Shown: positions 1 to 9,692, counted from the stretch's first letter. The stretch: 64,000 nucleotides of DNA from Streptomyces sp. AP-93 (GCF_022808175.1 NZ_JALGBX010000006.1:124001-188000); one strand, 5' to 3'. A program made the numbers and translations. Notes: generated from the letters alone by a model not told the origin.

Positions 1-149
1 CCGCCCTCGAACCGGGTGACATCATCCTGGCCCACTTCCGCGGCCCCTCGGAGCTGAAGGGCACGACGGAGACCGAGATGACGACCCGGATGCTCCGGCG
101 GATACAGGAGCAGGGCTACCGGATCGGCCGGCTGGAGGACTATGTGTAG
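1..149 (+). CDS. Polysaccharide deacetylase, C-terminal end (partial)
   Basis: Only the last 48 codons are in the window, read in the frame that ends with TAG at 147-149. The visible part contains PGDIILAHF, a helix with MTTRMLRRIQEQGYRIGRLE, and ends LEDYV. This is the usual end of the NodB-fold carbohydrate esterase 4 family, where the HF residues belong to the last conserved motif near the metal site. These enzymes remove acetyl groups from N-acetyl sugars, typically in the cell wall or extracellular glycans. The gene is convergent with the FtsW/RodA gene and the two stop regions overlap by about 10 bases. The substrate and N-terminal export signal lie outside the window. Confidence 0.8.
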   Translation, partial: ALEPGDIILAHFRGPSELKGTTETEMTTRMLRRIQEQGYRIGRLEDYV

Positions 150-1564
150 GGCGCGGCCGGCTGGGGTTCGGGCCCGGCGGCCCGCGGGGTGATCGTCGTC
201 TCCACCGGGCCCCGGGCGTCCGCCTCGCGCTGTCTTTCGGTGCTGTCGGAGATGCGCAGCAGCAGCGCGATCATGATCCAGTTGGCCAGGAGGGACGAGC
301 CGCCCGCGGCCAGGAACGGCAGGGCCTTGCCCGTCAGCGGGATCAGCCCCGTGACGCCGCCCGCCACCACGAAGACCTGGAGCGCGAGGGCCGACGACAG
401 GCCCACCGCCAGCAGCTTGCCGAAGGGGTCGCGGGCGCCCAGCGCCATCCGCAGCCCGCGCTGCACGAGGAGCGCGTAGAGGATCAGGACGGCCATGACC
501 CCGGCCAGGCCGAGCTCCTCGCCCACCGTCGTCAGGATGAAGTCGCTGCGGCCCGCGAACTTGATCAGCTCGGGGTGGCCCATGCCGAGGCCGGTGCCGG
601 AGACGCCGCCCGTGCCGAAGCTGAACAGGGCCTGCGCAGACTGGTCCGAGATGACGCCCGGCGGCCGGTCCTTCCAGTAGTACGACAGCGGGTTCAGCCA
701 GGCGGCCACGCGGGCCTTGACGTGCGGTTCCGTCATGCCCACCACGAAGGCGCCCGCCGAGGCGAGAACCAGGCCGCAGACGATCCAGCTGGTGCGTTCC
801 GTGGCGACGTAGAGCATGACCACGAAGACGCCGAAGAAGATCAGCGAGGTGCCGAGGTCGCGCTCGAAGACCAGCACGAGCAGCGAGATGATCCACACCG
901 TGACCAGGGGGCCGAGCTGGCGCATCGGCGGCAGCCGCATGCCCAGGAACTTGCGGCCCGACAGGGCCAGCGCGTCGCGGTGGATCACCAGGTAGCCCGC
1001 GAAGAAGACCGCGATCATGATCTTCACGAACTCGCCGGGCTGGACCGAGAGCCCGCCGAACTTGATCCAGCGCTTCGCCCCGTAGGTGTCCGCGCCGAAG
1101 AAGGCCGGCGCGATCAGCGCCACCAGCGCCACGACCATCGTGATGTAGATGAACCGCTGGAGCAGCCGGTGGTCGCGCAGCAGCCCCAGCACCGCGATGC
1201 AGGCCGCGACGCCGATCACCGTCCACATCAGCTGGCCGGGCGCCACCGCCGGAGAGTTGTACCGGTCGAGGTACCCCTGGTCGAGGCGGTGCAGCAGCAC
1301 CAGCCCCAGCCCGGTCAGCAGCAGGGCCAGCGGAAAGACCAGCGGATCCGCGTACGCCGCGAACCGGCGCACGGCCAGGTGCCCCACCAGCGCGAGCAGC
1401 GTCATGCTGACCACGAAGCCGGTGAGACCGGACGGCAGCTCGTCGTTCATCGCGAGGCCGGCGCTGATGTGGCCGGAAACGGTCACCGCGAGGACGAGGA
1501 CGAGCAGCAGTGCTTCCGTGCGGCGGCGCGCGCCCGCCGTGGTCAGGGGTTTCAGTCCACGCAC
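140..1564 (-). CDS. FtsW/RodA/SpoVE (SEDS) family peptidoglycan glycosyltransferase
   Basis: About 474 residues with ten or so hydrophobic segments. SEDS hallmarks include GAKRWI, LQPGEF-like SVQPGEFVKI, FERDLGTSL, DQSAQALFSFGTGGVSGTG, and near the C-terminus GLIPLTGKALPFLAAGGSS. The family polymerises lipid II with a partner class B PBP; no PBP gene is visible here, so RodA versus FtsW versus SpoVE is not resolved. The start chosen is GTG at 1562-1564, giving a short N-tail before the first membrane helix and a 13-base overlap with the end of the LCP gene, so the two are probably translationally coupled. Upstream in-frame codons lie inside the LCP gene. The C-terminal tail is polar and proline-rich. 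Confidence 0.88.
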   Translation of the reverse strand: MRGLKPLTTAGARRRTEALLLVLVLAVTVSGHISAGLAMNDELPSGLTGFVVSMTLLALVGHLAVRRFAAYADPLVFPLALLLTGLGLVLLHRLDQGYLDRYNSPAVAPGQLMWTVIGVAACIAVLGLLRDHRLLQRFIYITMVVALVALIAPAFFGADTYGAKRWIKFGGLSVQPGEFVKIMIAVFFAGYLVIHRDALALSGRKFLGMRLPPMRQLGPLVTVWIISLLVLVFERDLGTSLIFFGVFVVMLYVATERTSWIVCGLVLASAGAFVVGMTEPHVKARVAAWLNPLSYYWKDRPPGVISDQSAQALFSFGTGGVSGTGLGMGHPELIKFAGRSDFILTTVGEELGLAGVMAVLILYALLVQRGLRMALGARDPFGKLLAVGLSSALALQVFVVAGGVTGLIPLTGKALPFLAAGGSSLLANWIMIALLLRISDSTERQREADARGPVETTITPRAAGPEPQPAAPYT

Positions 1565-2817
1565 GGGACGCCGCCGCCATCGAGGGCGGGGGTTCCGCTG
1601 CTGTCCCGGGACGGTGCGGGGGCCGGCGCGGAGCTCCGGGGGGAGCCCGGGGCGGAGCCCTGCGGGGCGGGCGGCGCGCCCGGTGAGGAGGGAGCGGCGC
1701 CAGGCGCGCTCGGGCTCGCAGTGGCCCCGGGCCCGATCCGCTCGGCTATGAACCGCTTTATCTTCATATCGTCTACGACGTTTATCTCGGCGCCCTGGTT
1801 CCTGCCGAAGCGCTCGATGGGAAGGGTCACAAACTCCACGTTGCCCCCGGACAGGTTCTTCGCCTGCTTCACGAACGACAGCAGGTCCCATCCCCGGTCG
1901 GTGACGACGTCCTGCTTCGCCGAGTCGATCAGCCTCATCAGCTTCACCGGATCGGTGAACGTCCCGGCCTGGTTCAGCTTGTACGTGGCCCCCGCCAGGA
2001 ACGCCTGCTGCCGCCTCGTGCGGTCCAGGTCGCCCATGGTCAGGCCGTGCCGCTGCCGTACGAAGGCCAGCGACTGCTGCCCGTCGAGCGTCTGGCGACC
2101 CGCCGGGAAGTCGGCCCCCGAGTACCTGTCCTTCACCGGCTTCTTCAGACACACCGGTACGCCGCCCAGCGCGTCCGCGAGGTGATAGAAACCGGCCAGG
2201 TTCAGCTCGGCGAAGTGGTCGATCGGCACGCCCAGGAAGGTGCGCACCGTCTCGAGCTCGGCCTTGCGCCCCGCCTCGCGCCCCTCGCGCTCCAGCTGCC
2301 GCCGGTCCTTGACCCTCTTGGCGGCGAGCTGCTCCTCGACCTTGGCCTTCGCCCGCCCGTACGCCTCCTTGATCTTGGCCTTGCCGGTGAACCCGGGCAC
2401 CCCGTGCAGCTCGACGAAGTCGTCGCGCGGCACCGAGAAGGCCTTCGCCCTGCCCCCGTCGGCGGGGACGTGCAGCAGGATCAGGGTGTTGGTGTTGTAG
2501 CCGCCGACGTCGGAGCTCGCGCCCGCGTGCAGCTTGTCGAGGACCGCCGGGGGGAGGTCCTCGCCGTTCTGGTCCCGGCGGCTGTCCAGACCCATCAGCA
2601 GGATGTTCACATCGCCGTACTTCGACTTCTCGGCGCCCTCCAGGGCCTTGGAGCTGCCGATGCTGGAGGCGAGGTCGTCGTACAGGTACCAGGCGCTCGC
2701 CCCCGCGAGCACCACCAGGGCGCAGCCGGACGCCAGCAGGGTGCGGGTGAGCCTGCGGCGGCGGGACACGGGCGCCGGGGACTTCGGTTCACGGGTCTTC
2801 CTGCGGTGGGCGCTCAT
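1552..2817 (-). CDS. LytR-CpsA-Psr (LCP) family cell-wall glycopolymer ligase
   Basis: 421 residues: a basic cytoplasmic N-terminus, one membrane helix at about 26-47, then an extracellular LCP domain. Seen motifs are VNILLMGLDSRRD, the long-conserved SVPRDDFVEL, and FVRQRHGL followed by DLDRTRRQQAFL. These arginines bind the polyprenyl pyrophosphate donor in characterised LCP enzymes. The family attaches teichoic acid or other anionic glycopolymers to peptidoglycan. The last 65 or so residues are Ala/Pro/Ser-rich and probably disordered. The gene follows the histidine kinase gene by 57 bases and overlaps the SEDS gene, suggesting one envelope operon fed by the two-component pair. Confidence 0.9.
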   Translation of the reverse strand: MSAHRRKTREPKSPAPVSRRRRLTRTLLASGCALVVLAGASAWYLYDDLASSIGSSKALEGAEKSKYGDVNILLMGLDSRRDQNGEDLPPAVLDKLHAGASSDVGGYNTNTLILLHVPADGGRAKAFSVPRDDFVELHGVPGFTGKAKIKEAYGRAKAKVEEQLAAKRVKDRRQLEREGREAGRKAELETVRTFLGVPIDHFAELNLAGFYHLADALGGVPVCLKKPVKDRYSGADFPAGRQTLDGQQSLAFVRQRHGLTMGDLDRTRRQQAFLAGATYKLNQAGTFTDPVKLMRLIDSAKQDVVTDRGWDLLSFVKQAKNLSGGNVEFVTLPIERFGRNQGAEINVVDDMKIKRFIAERIGPGATASPSAPGAAPSSPGAPPAPQGSAPGSPRSSAPAPAPSRDSSGTPALDGGGVPCVD

Positions 2818-2842
2818 GCCTGTCGATGCTGGGGGAGCGGTG

Positions 2843-2879
2843 CTGAAGGAACCCTGAGGGTCCTGAAGGCGCCTTCAGG
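2843..2879. promoter_or_regulatory. Direct repeats and 18-bp palindrome between kinase and LCP gene
   Basis: CTGAAGG occurs at 2843-2849 and again at 2863-2869, start-to-start 20 bp. The second copy is the left half of the perfect palindrome CCTGAAGGCGCCTTCAGG at 2862-2879, which covers the kinase stop codon. Repeated half sites about two helical turns apart fit an OmpR-family response regulator operator serving the LCP/SEDS genes; alternatively the palindrome is a short terminator. Confidence 0.4.
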
Positions 2880-4263
2880 GGCGGGCTGAGGCGGGCATGC
2901 GCAGCACCAGCCGGGCGCCGCCGGCGGGCGCGGGGAGCGCGCGGACCTCACCGCCGTGCGCCCGGGCGATCTCCCGGGCGATGGCCAGCCCCAGGCCGGT
3001 GCCGCCACCGGCCCGGCCCCGGTCCGCGTCCAGGCGTACGAACCGCTCGAAGACCCGGTCCCGGTCGGCCTCCGGGATGCCCGGCCCGTCGTCCGTGACC
3101 TCCAGCAGCGCCCAGCCGTCCTCGGCCGAGGCCCGGACCACGACCCCGGTACGGGCGTACCGCAGGGCGTTGTCCACCAGGTTGGCCAGCGCCCGCTCCA
3201 GCCGCGCCGGATCCCCGGCGGCCGGTACGGGGGCCCGCGCGTCCAGCCGTAGCGCAACCCCGGGCTCCGGGCGCCGCGCCGCGTCCTCGGCGGCGAGCAG
3301 CGCGAGGTCCACCGGCTCGGTGCGCGGCGCGGGCCCGCCGTCGAGACGGGCCAGCAGGAGCAGGTCGGACGCGATGTCCTGCAGCCGTTCGGTATCGGCC
3401 AGCGCGGCGGCCACCGACTCCCGGCCGGGGTCCCGCAGCGCCACCTCCAGCCGGGACCGGACGGCCGCCAGGGGGTTGCGCAGCTCGTGCGAGGCGTCGG
3501 CGGTGAACTGCCGCTGCCGGGCGTCGCTGCGCTCCAGCCGGTCGAGCGTGTCGTTGACCGTCCGGGCCAGCTGCGCGATCTCGTCGGCGCCGCCCGGGTC
3601 CGGGACCCGCCGGTCCAGCTCGCTCCCGGTGACCGCCGCCAGCCCGGTGCGGATGGCGGTGACGGGGCGCAGCGCATGGCCCGTCACCCACCAGGCCAGG
3701 GCCGCCGAGAAGGCGATCAGCGGGGGCGCGCCGGCCAGCAGGCCGAGCGCGACGGCCCGGTTGGCGTCGTCGACGTCGCCGAGCACGGTCGCGGCGTAGA
3801 CGGTGTGCGGGTCGTGTGCCCCCGGCGGGCCGGGCGCGTCCACGGCGACCACCACGCGCCGCTGTGCGCCGGGGCGCGCGGGCGGCAGGACGGCCGACCG
3901 CATGTCCTGACCGGGCGCGGGGCTCAGCTCCGTGAGCTCCGGGGTGTCCTTCAGGTCGCCGCTGGTGGCCACGACCGTACCGGCCGCGTTCCGTACGAGG
4001 ACCAGGTCGACCCCGCCCTCGGGCGCGGGCAGCCGGCCGCCGCCCGGGAGGACCCCGGTGTCGTACTGGGCGGCCACCTTGCGGGCGGCGAGCTCGGTGC
4101 GGCCGGTGGTGTTCTCGATGAGGTTGGCGCGCAGCAGGGTGTAGAGCCACAGCCCGCCGGCGGCCAGGACGGCGGTCATCGCCAGGGCGGCGGCCGCGGC
4201 GGCGCGGGCGCGAAGGCTGCCGAGGCGGCGGGGCCGCCCGGGCCCCGGCAGGGGGTCAACCAC
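2875..4263 (-). CDS. Sensor histidine kinase (OmpR-pair type)
   Basis: 462 residues: membrane helix at about 21-44, an extracytoplasmic sensor of some 125 residues, second helix at about 171-196, a HAMP-like linker, then a HisKA domain with FTADASHELRNPLAAV (His259). The HATPase domain has NLVDNALRYA (N box), DDGPGIPEADRDRVFERF (G1/F) and GGGTGLGLAI (G2). The kinase should autophosphorylate His259 and pass the phosphate to the regulator encoded just upstream; the regulator stop and kinase start overlap by 8 bases. The sensor region matches nothing I recognise. Position before the LCP and SEDS genes suggests that envelope synthesis is the output. Confidence 0.9.
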   Translation of the reverse strand: MVDPLPGPGRPRRLGSLRARAAAAAALAMTAVLAAGGLWLYTLLRANLIENTTGRTELAARKVAAQYDTGVLPGGGRLPAPEGGVDLVLVRNAAGTVVATSGDLKDTPELTELSPAPGQDMRSAVLPPARPGAQRRVVVAVDAPGPPGAHDPHTVYAATVLGDVDDANRAVALGLLAGAPPLIAFSAALAWWVTGHALRPVTAIRTGLAAVTGSELDRRVPDPGGADEIAQLARTVNDTLDRLERSDARQRQFTADASHELRNPLAAVRSRLEVALRDPGRESVAAALADTERLQDIASDLLLLARLDGGPAPRTEPVDLALLAAEDAARRPEPGVALRLDARAPVPAAGDPARLERALANLVDNALRYARTGVVVRASAEDGWALLEVTDDGPGIPEADRDRVFERFVRLDADRGRAGGGTGLGLAIAREIARAHGGEVRALPAPAGGARLVLRMPASARP

Positions 4264-4948
4264 CGTCCGGGGCCATCCGGTAGCCGGTGCCGTGCACGGT
4301 GAGGATCGAGCGGCGGCCGAAGGGGGCGTCGATCTTCCGGCGGAGCGAGGAGACGTAGACCTCGACGATGTTCGGGTCGATGACGTGCGGGGCGTCCCAG
4401 ACCTCGTCGAGGATGTCCTGCTTGGCGACGGCCCGGCCGGGCTGCTCCATCAGGCAGCCCAGGACGCCGAGCTCGCGTGCGGTCAGCTCGATCTCGTGCG
4501 TGCCGCGGCGGCAGCGGCGGCCGCGGGGATCGAGGACGAGGTCGCCGGCCTGCAGGACGCCGGGCCGGGCGGCGTCGCCCGCGGCGGCGGCGCGGCGGGT
4601 GAGGGCGCGGAGGCGGGCGGCGAGGACGACGAAGGAGAACGGTTTCGTCAGGTAGTCGTCCGCGCCCGAGTCCAGTCCCTCGGCCTCGTCGTACTCGCCG
4701 TCCTTGGCGGTCAGCATCAGCACGGGGGTGGCGACGCCGTGAGAACGCATCCGGGTGCAGATCTCGTAGCCCGAGAGGCCGGGGAGCATCAGGTCGAGGA
4801 GGACCACGTCGTACGGGCCCCCGGTGAGCGCCAGGTCCAGGCCGCGGTGGCCGTCGTGGGCGAGGTCGACCCAGTGGCCGTCGGCGGAGAGGCCGCGCCG
4901 CAGTGAATCGGCGAGGCTGACTTCGTCTTCGACGACCAGGATCCGCAT
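4256..4948 (-). CDS. OmpR-family response regulator
   Basis: 230 residues. The receiver has the acidic pocket E7/D8, phospho-acceptor D52 in VVLLDLMLPG and the conserved Lys in LTKPFS. The C-terminal winged helix of the OmpR/PhoB type ends with VYVSSLRRKID and TVHGTGYRMA. The start MRILVVEDE is typical. It is the first gene of the inferred regulator-kinase-LCP-SEDS operon. The CTGAAGG repeats near 2850 are a candidate target. It is more like CutR/TcrA-type regulators than any regulator I can name with certainty. Confidence 0.92.
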   Translation of the reverse strand: MRILVVEDEVSLADSLRRGLSADGHWVDLAHDGHRGLDLALTGGPYDVVLLDLMLPGLSGYEICTRMRSHGVATPVLMLTAKDGEYDEAEGLDSGADDYLTKPFSFVVLAARLRALTRRAAAAGDAARPGVLQAGDLVLDPRGRRCRRGTHEIELTARELGVLGCLMEQPGRAVAKQDILDEVWDAPHVIDPNIVEVYVSSLRRKIDAPFGRRSILTVHGTGYRMAPDGG

Positions 4949-5190
4949 GCCCCAAGCGTCACATACCGGGCAGACCTCCCTGACGCGCCGCTCGCGCGGC
5001 TCAGCCCTGGCGGGCCTCCCCGGCTCCGCCGCGCTGCGCCGGACTCCGTCCGGCGGCGGCCGGGCGGGGTGCTCGCCACCGCAGTCCCGGCGCGGGGCCC
5101 GGTGGGCGGGTGCGGCCGAGTCGGCCCTGCGGGGCGAAGTCCCCTACCCGCCCTTCCCCCGTTCCCCGGGCTCTGCCCGGACCCCGGTCC

Positions 5191-5435
5191 TCAAACGCCG
5201 GACGGGCTGGAAGGGGGTACCGGGCTGCGCCCGGCCCCCCTGGGGCTCCGCCCCAGACCCCGGTCCTCAAACGCCGGACGGCTGAAAGCAGGGGCCCCGT
5301 GCTGCGCCCGGACCCCTGGGGGCTCCGCCCCAGACCCCGGGCCTCAAACGCCGGACGGCTGAAAGCAGGGGCCCCGTGCTGCGCCCGGACCCCTGGGGGC
5401 TCCGCCCCAGACCTCGGTCCTCAAACGCCGGACGG
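5191..5435. repeat. 77-bp tandem repeat units (four starts)
   Basis: TCAAACGCCGGACGG begins at 5191, 5267, 5344 and 5421, so the period is 76-77 bp. Each full unit also carries a GC-rich hairpin-forming segment around CTGGGG...CCCCAG. The CAAACGCCGGACGG core is, from memory, a very frequent intergenic motif in Streptomyces genomes. No coding use is likely. Confidence 0.85.
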
Positions 5436-5467
5436 CTGAATTGGCTGCGCCGGGCCGGGGACGGGGG

Positions 5468-5586
5468 CGGGGTGGGGTGTCGGCCTGGACGTAAAGCGTG
5501 ATTTGTGGCGCAGGTGCAGCCCGCGCCCTGTCGGAGTAGAACAGAGGGCGCCTAAATCATGCAGTCCAGGCCGACACCCCACCCCG
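5468..5586. mobile_element. 119-bp MITE-like palindromic element, copy A
   Basis: Perfect 23-bp terminal inverted repeats at 5468-5490 and 5564-5586 (core GTGTCGGCCTGGAC / GTCCAGGCCGACAC). The interior is less GC-rich and includes a second hairpin around GCGCCCTGTC...CAGAGGGCGC. It is too short to encode a protein. The other copy at 57712-57830 is reverse-complemented and differs at one base by my reading. The structure fits a non-autonomous miniature element or a conserved structured repeat. No flanking target duplication could be recognised because both copies sit in the same larger repeat. Confidence 0.65.
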
Positions 5587-5781
5587 ACCCCGGCACCGGC
5601 CCACCCCCGCAGCCACGGCCACGCCGACACCACCCCAGCCCCGCCGGCGTTTGAGGCGCAGGGGCCCGGGGACTGGTCCCCGGCAACGGCGCCGCGGGAT
5701 TCGGGGGGCTCGGGGGTGCCCCGAGGGGTCGGGTTCCGAGGCGCATCCAGGCGGCCAAGGCTGCGAAACCAGCGGCGCGTA

Positions 5782-5808
5782 TTGGCACTCCGCTTGACCG
5801 AGTGCTAA
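5782..5808 (+). promoter_or_regulatory. CIRCE operator 1 (HrcA) with overlapping promoter
   Basis: TTGGCACTC-N9-GAGTGCTAA, one base off the consensus TTAGCACTC-N9-GAGTGCTAA. A sigma-70-like promoter overlaps it: TTGACC at 5794-5799 and TAGTCT at 5818-5823, with 18 bp between. HrcA bound here would block initiation of groES-groEL1. Confidence 0.92.
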
Positions 5809-5828
5809 TCCCCGGAATAGTCTCGCAT

Positions 5829-5855
5829 CTGGCACTCGCCCCTGGTGAGTGCCAA
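5829..5855 (+). promoter_or_regulatory. CIRCE operator 2 (HrcA)
   Basis: CTGGCACTC-N9-GAGTGCCAA, a slightly degenerate CIRCE element 20 bp after the first and just downstream of the expected transcription start. Tandem CIRCE sites are typical of Streptomyces groE promoters and provide HrcA repression relieved by heat shock. Confidence 0.9.
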
Positions 5856-5951
5856 CACAGCGACAGGCAGATCCGGCACCCGCGACGACGGATCGACCTG
5901 GTCGCCACCTCAGACAGTTAACCCCGGATCTCCGAAGGGGGAGGTCGGATC

Positions 5952-6260
5952 GTGACGACCACCAGCTCCAAGGTTGCCATCAAGCCGCTTGAGGACCGCA
6001 TTGTGGTCCAGCCGCTCGACGCCGAGCAGACCACGGCCTCTGGCCTGGTCATCCCGGACACCGCGAAGGAGAAGCCCCAGGAGGGCGTCGTCCTCGCGGT
6101 TGGCCCGGGTCGCTTCGAGGACGGCCAGCGTCTCCCGCTGGACGTCACCGTCGGCGACGTCGTCCTGTACTCCAAGTACGGCGGCACCGAAGTGAAGTAC
6201 AACGGCGAGGAGTACCTCGTCCTCTCGGCCCGCGACGTGCTCGCGATCGTCGAGAAGTAA
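5952..6260 (+). CDS. groES: GroES co-chaperonin (10 kDa)
   Basis: 102 residues, normal family length. Reads [11 protein letters not shown] at the N-terminus, a mobile loop around [10 protein letters not shown], and [23 protein letters not shown] at the end. It forms the heptameric lid for GroEL. The start is GTG at 5952, preceded by the strong site GGGGGAGG. Transcription is from the CIRCE-regulated promoter upstream. The 136-bp gap to groEL1 has no obvious terminator, so the two are read as an operon. Confidence 0.97.
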   Translation: MTTTSSKVAIKPLEDRIVVQPLDAEQTTASGLVIPDTAKEKPQEGVVLAVGPGRFEDGQRLPLDVTVGDVVLYSKYGGTEVKYNGEEYLVLSARDVLAIVEK

Positions 6261-6387
6261 TCACTTCTCCAGTTTTGCTTTGAGCTACGCCCCTGGTCAC
6301 CCCTGCTGATGCCGGGCGGCGAGGGGCGTAGTTCGTTCTAGACAGGCGGTCGCGGTGAGCGGCCGGGGATAGCAACGAGAGGGCTGA

Positions 6388-8025
<1,638 letters not shown>

Positions 8026-8071
8026 CCTCGTCAGTAAGCACGGCCGGTAAGTACGGCCAGTAAGTACGGCA

Positions 8072-8110
8072 AGCCCCGGTCACCGCTGCCAAGCGGTGGT
8101 GACCGGGGCT
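8072..8110. terminator. Hairpin terminator after groEL1
   Basis: AGCCCCGGTCACC pairs with GGTGACCGGGGCT across a 13-base loop. The T-rich end (CTTTCCC) follows on the plus strand. It lies between convergent groEL1 and the 8121 gene and could serve both directions. Confidence 0.85.
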
Positions 8111-8120
8111 TTCCCGTCTG

Positions 8121-8819
8121 CTATCCGGGCATCATGCCCATCTGGCGCATCAGGCCCGGGGCGTCGTAGTACCACCAGTCCTCGGCGATCTGGCCGTTCT
8201 CGATCCGGCAGGTCGTACAGCCCGACATGCTGAATTCCTTGCCCGTCGGTGCGACCCCCATGAACTCGCCCTTGTGGGTGCCCTTCCAGTCCCAGAGCGT
8301 GGTGACGCAGTCCCCCTCGGCGATCTGGCGCGTCATGTCGATGCTCATGTCGAAGGCGCCCTGCCACATGCCGACGGTCTTGCGGAGTCCCTCGCGGCCG
8401 TTGCCCTCGCCGGTGCGCTCCATGATGTCGTGGGTGACGTAGTCGGCCGCGATGCACTCTTCGACGGCGTCGAAGTTGGCCTTGCCCAGGACCTCCTCGA
8501 AGAACCGGTTCACGACGAGCTTGTTGAGGTACTCGTCGCGGACCACGTCGAGGTTCATGAACTTCGGCATGCCTTCGCAGAGCGCCACCATCTCCTGGAA
8601 CATCCGGTCGGTTTCCGGGAGCTGAGAATTCCTCATGGCCTCTTCGTACGAGGGGAATTCGACGAGGTCCACGTAGTGGGTCTTGGAGTCGCGGTCCCTG
8701 CCGATGAGAGTGTGGGTGACCGTGCGCTTGCCGGCGGTCTGCTCGGCATAGCGGTCGATGAGACTGTTCATCTCGTCGAAGCGCTTGGTCTCGTAGTCGA
8801 TCACTTGTACGAATGTCAT
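8121..8819 (-). CDS. SnoaL-like ester cyclase / NTF2-fold protein with N-terminal ABM-like domain
   Basis: 232 residues in two parts. Residues 1-100 resemble a small alpha-beta-barrel (ABM-like) domain with THYVDLVEFPSYEEAM. Residues 105-232 are a SnoaL/NTF2 fold with NRFFEEVLGKANFDAVEEC, ADYVTHD and AEDWWYYDAPGLMRQMG, the latter typical of SnoaL-type polyketide cyclase relatives. No polyketide genes lie nearby, so a cyclase role is not implied; such proteins often bind small hydrophobic ligands. It follows a small inverted repeat at 8836-8854, and its ATG has a GGGAGG site. Substrate unknown. Confidence 0.75.
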   Translation of the reverse strand: MTFVQVIDYETKRFDEMNSLIDRYAEQTAGKRTVTHTLIGRDRDSKTHYVDLVEFPSYEEAMRNSQLPETDRMFQEMVALCEGMPKFMNLDVVRDEYLNKLVVNRFFEEVLGKANFDAVEECIAADYVTHDIMERTGEGNGREGLRKTVGMWQGAFDMSIDMTRQIAEGDCVTTLWDWKGTHKGEFMGVAPTGKEFSMSGCTTCRIENGQIAEDWWYYDAPGLMRQMGMMPG

Positions 8820-8835
8820 CGCGTCGCCTCCCGCG

Positions 8836-8854
8836 CTGGATGGGACACATCCAG
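8836..8854. promoter_or_regulatory. Inverted repeat upstream of the ester cyclase-like gene
   Basis: CTGGATG-N5-CATCCAG, a perfect 7-bp dyad immediately 5' of the ribosome binding site of the 8819 gene. Its size and place fit a repressor operator. The regulator is unknown. Confidence 0.4.
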
Positions 8855-8909
8855 TCTAGGGAGATTTCACCGATATGCCGCGTTTACTCAGGGGTCACCA
8901 CGAGCCCGG

Positions 8910-9683
8910 TCACTGAGGGCCGTACTTGCGCCCCGTGCGCGAGGACATCCCGCCCAGCAGCCCCCGCGGGGTCAGCTTCACCACGCCCATCAGCGCCTTG
9001 TACCGCGGGTCCGGGATCGACACCGTCTTGCCCCGCGCCAGATCGGCCAGGGCCGCCGCCACCAGCTTGTCGGCATCGAGCCACATCCAGCCGGGAATGT
9101 TGTCCGTGCCCATGCCGGCCCGCTCGTGGAACTCGGTGCGCACGAAGCCCGGGCACAGCGCCATCAGCCGTACGCCCGAGCCGGTCAGGTCCTTGGCCGC
9201 GCCCTGGGTGAACTGCACGACCCAGGCCTTGCTCGCCCCGTAGGTGCCGCGCGGCAGGAAGGCGGCCACCGAGGCCACGTTGATCACGCCGCCGCGCCCG
9301 CGCGAGCGCATCGGCTCCACGGCCGCCGAGGTCAGCCGCAGCACGGCCTCGATGTGGACCTTCAGCATGGTCAGCTCGTCGGCCATGGAGACCTCGAGGT
9401 AACGGCCCTTGTTGCCGAAGCCCGCGTTGTTCACCAGCAGGTCCACCGGGTGCTTGCGGTCGGCGAGGCGTTCCTCGACCGCCGCGATGCCCTCCTCGGT
9501 GGAGAGGTCGGCGGCCAGCACCTCGGCCTCGATCCCGTGCCGGTCGTGCAGCTCGGTGGCCTGCTCGCCGAGCCGCTTGGTGTCCCGGGCCACCAGGACG
9601 AGGTTGTGCCCCTGGGCGGCGAGCCGCCGGGCGAAGGCGGCGCCGATGCCCGCCGTGGATCCCGTAATCAACGCAGTCGTCAT
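8910..9683 (-). CDS. Short-chain dehydrogenase/reductase (SDR)
   Basis: 257 residues, classical SDR. TGSTAGIGAAFA (dinucleotide loop) starts at residue 8, NNAG is present, and the catalytic Ser of INVASVAAF precedes YGASKAW, which supplies Tyr and Lys. It should oxidise or reduce an alcohol/ketone with NAD(P)(H). The C-terminal part (KLTPRGLLGGMSSR) is longer than in minimal SDRs and resembles the DltE/YqjQ-like subgroup. The MOSC gene lies 9 bases upstream on the same strand, so the two are probably cotranscribed. The substrate cannot be read from the sequence. Confidence 0.85.
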   Translation of the reverse strand: MTTALITGSTAGIGAAFARRLAAQGHNLVLVARDTKRLGEQATELHDRHGIEAEVLAADLSTEEGIAAVEERLADRKHPVDLLVNNAGFGNKGRYLEVSMADELTMLKVHIEAVLRLTSAAVEPMRSRGRGGVINVASVAAFLPRGTYGASKAWVVQFTQGAAKDLTGSGVRLMALCPGFVRTEFHERAGMGTDNIPGWMWLDADKLVAAALADLARGKTVSIPDPRYKALMGVVKLTPRGLLGGMSSRTGRKYGPQ

Positions 9684-9692
9684 AGGCGCAAC

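Larger units (their letters stand above)
5118..5695. repeat. Composite intergenic repeat, copy A (inverted copy at 57603-58030)
   Basis: A gene-free stretch made of three blocks: four CAAACGCCGG units at 76-77 bp spacing, a 119-bp element with terminal inverted repeats, and an oppositely oriented CCGGCGTTTGA unit followed by the hairpin CCGGGGACTGGTCCCCGG at 5667-5684. The same blocks in the same order, reverse-complemented, occur at 57603-58030 with only two tandem units. The rest of 4949-5781 holds no gene that I can support; proteins predicted here are low-complexity readings of the repeat. Confidence 0.85.

Noticed and set aside
1552..2185. Long open frames on the strand opposite known genes (for example 575-2185, 16963-19131 and 23339-28030)
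   Set aside because: High GC gives long open antisense frames. These translate to Arg/Gly/His/Pro-rich sequence with no domains and lie over well-supported genes.
5119..5633. Small proteins predicted in the intergenic repeats near 5.5 kb and 57.7 kb
   Set aside because: They are translations of the repeated CAAACGCCGG and 119-bp elements; conservation follows the DNA repeat, including in the reverse frame, not a protein.
8121..8819. Polyketide cyclase with an associated biosynthetic cluster
   Set aside because: The SnoaL-like fold is common outside polyketide pathways and no synthase or tailoring genes occur nearby.
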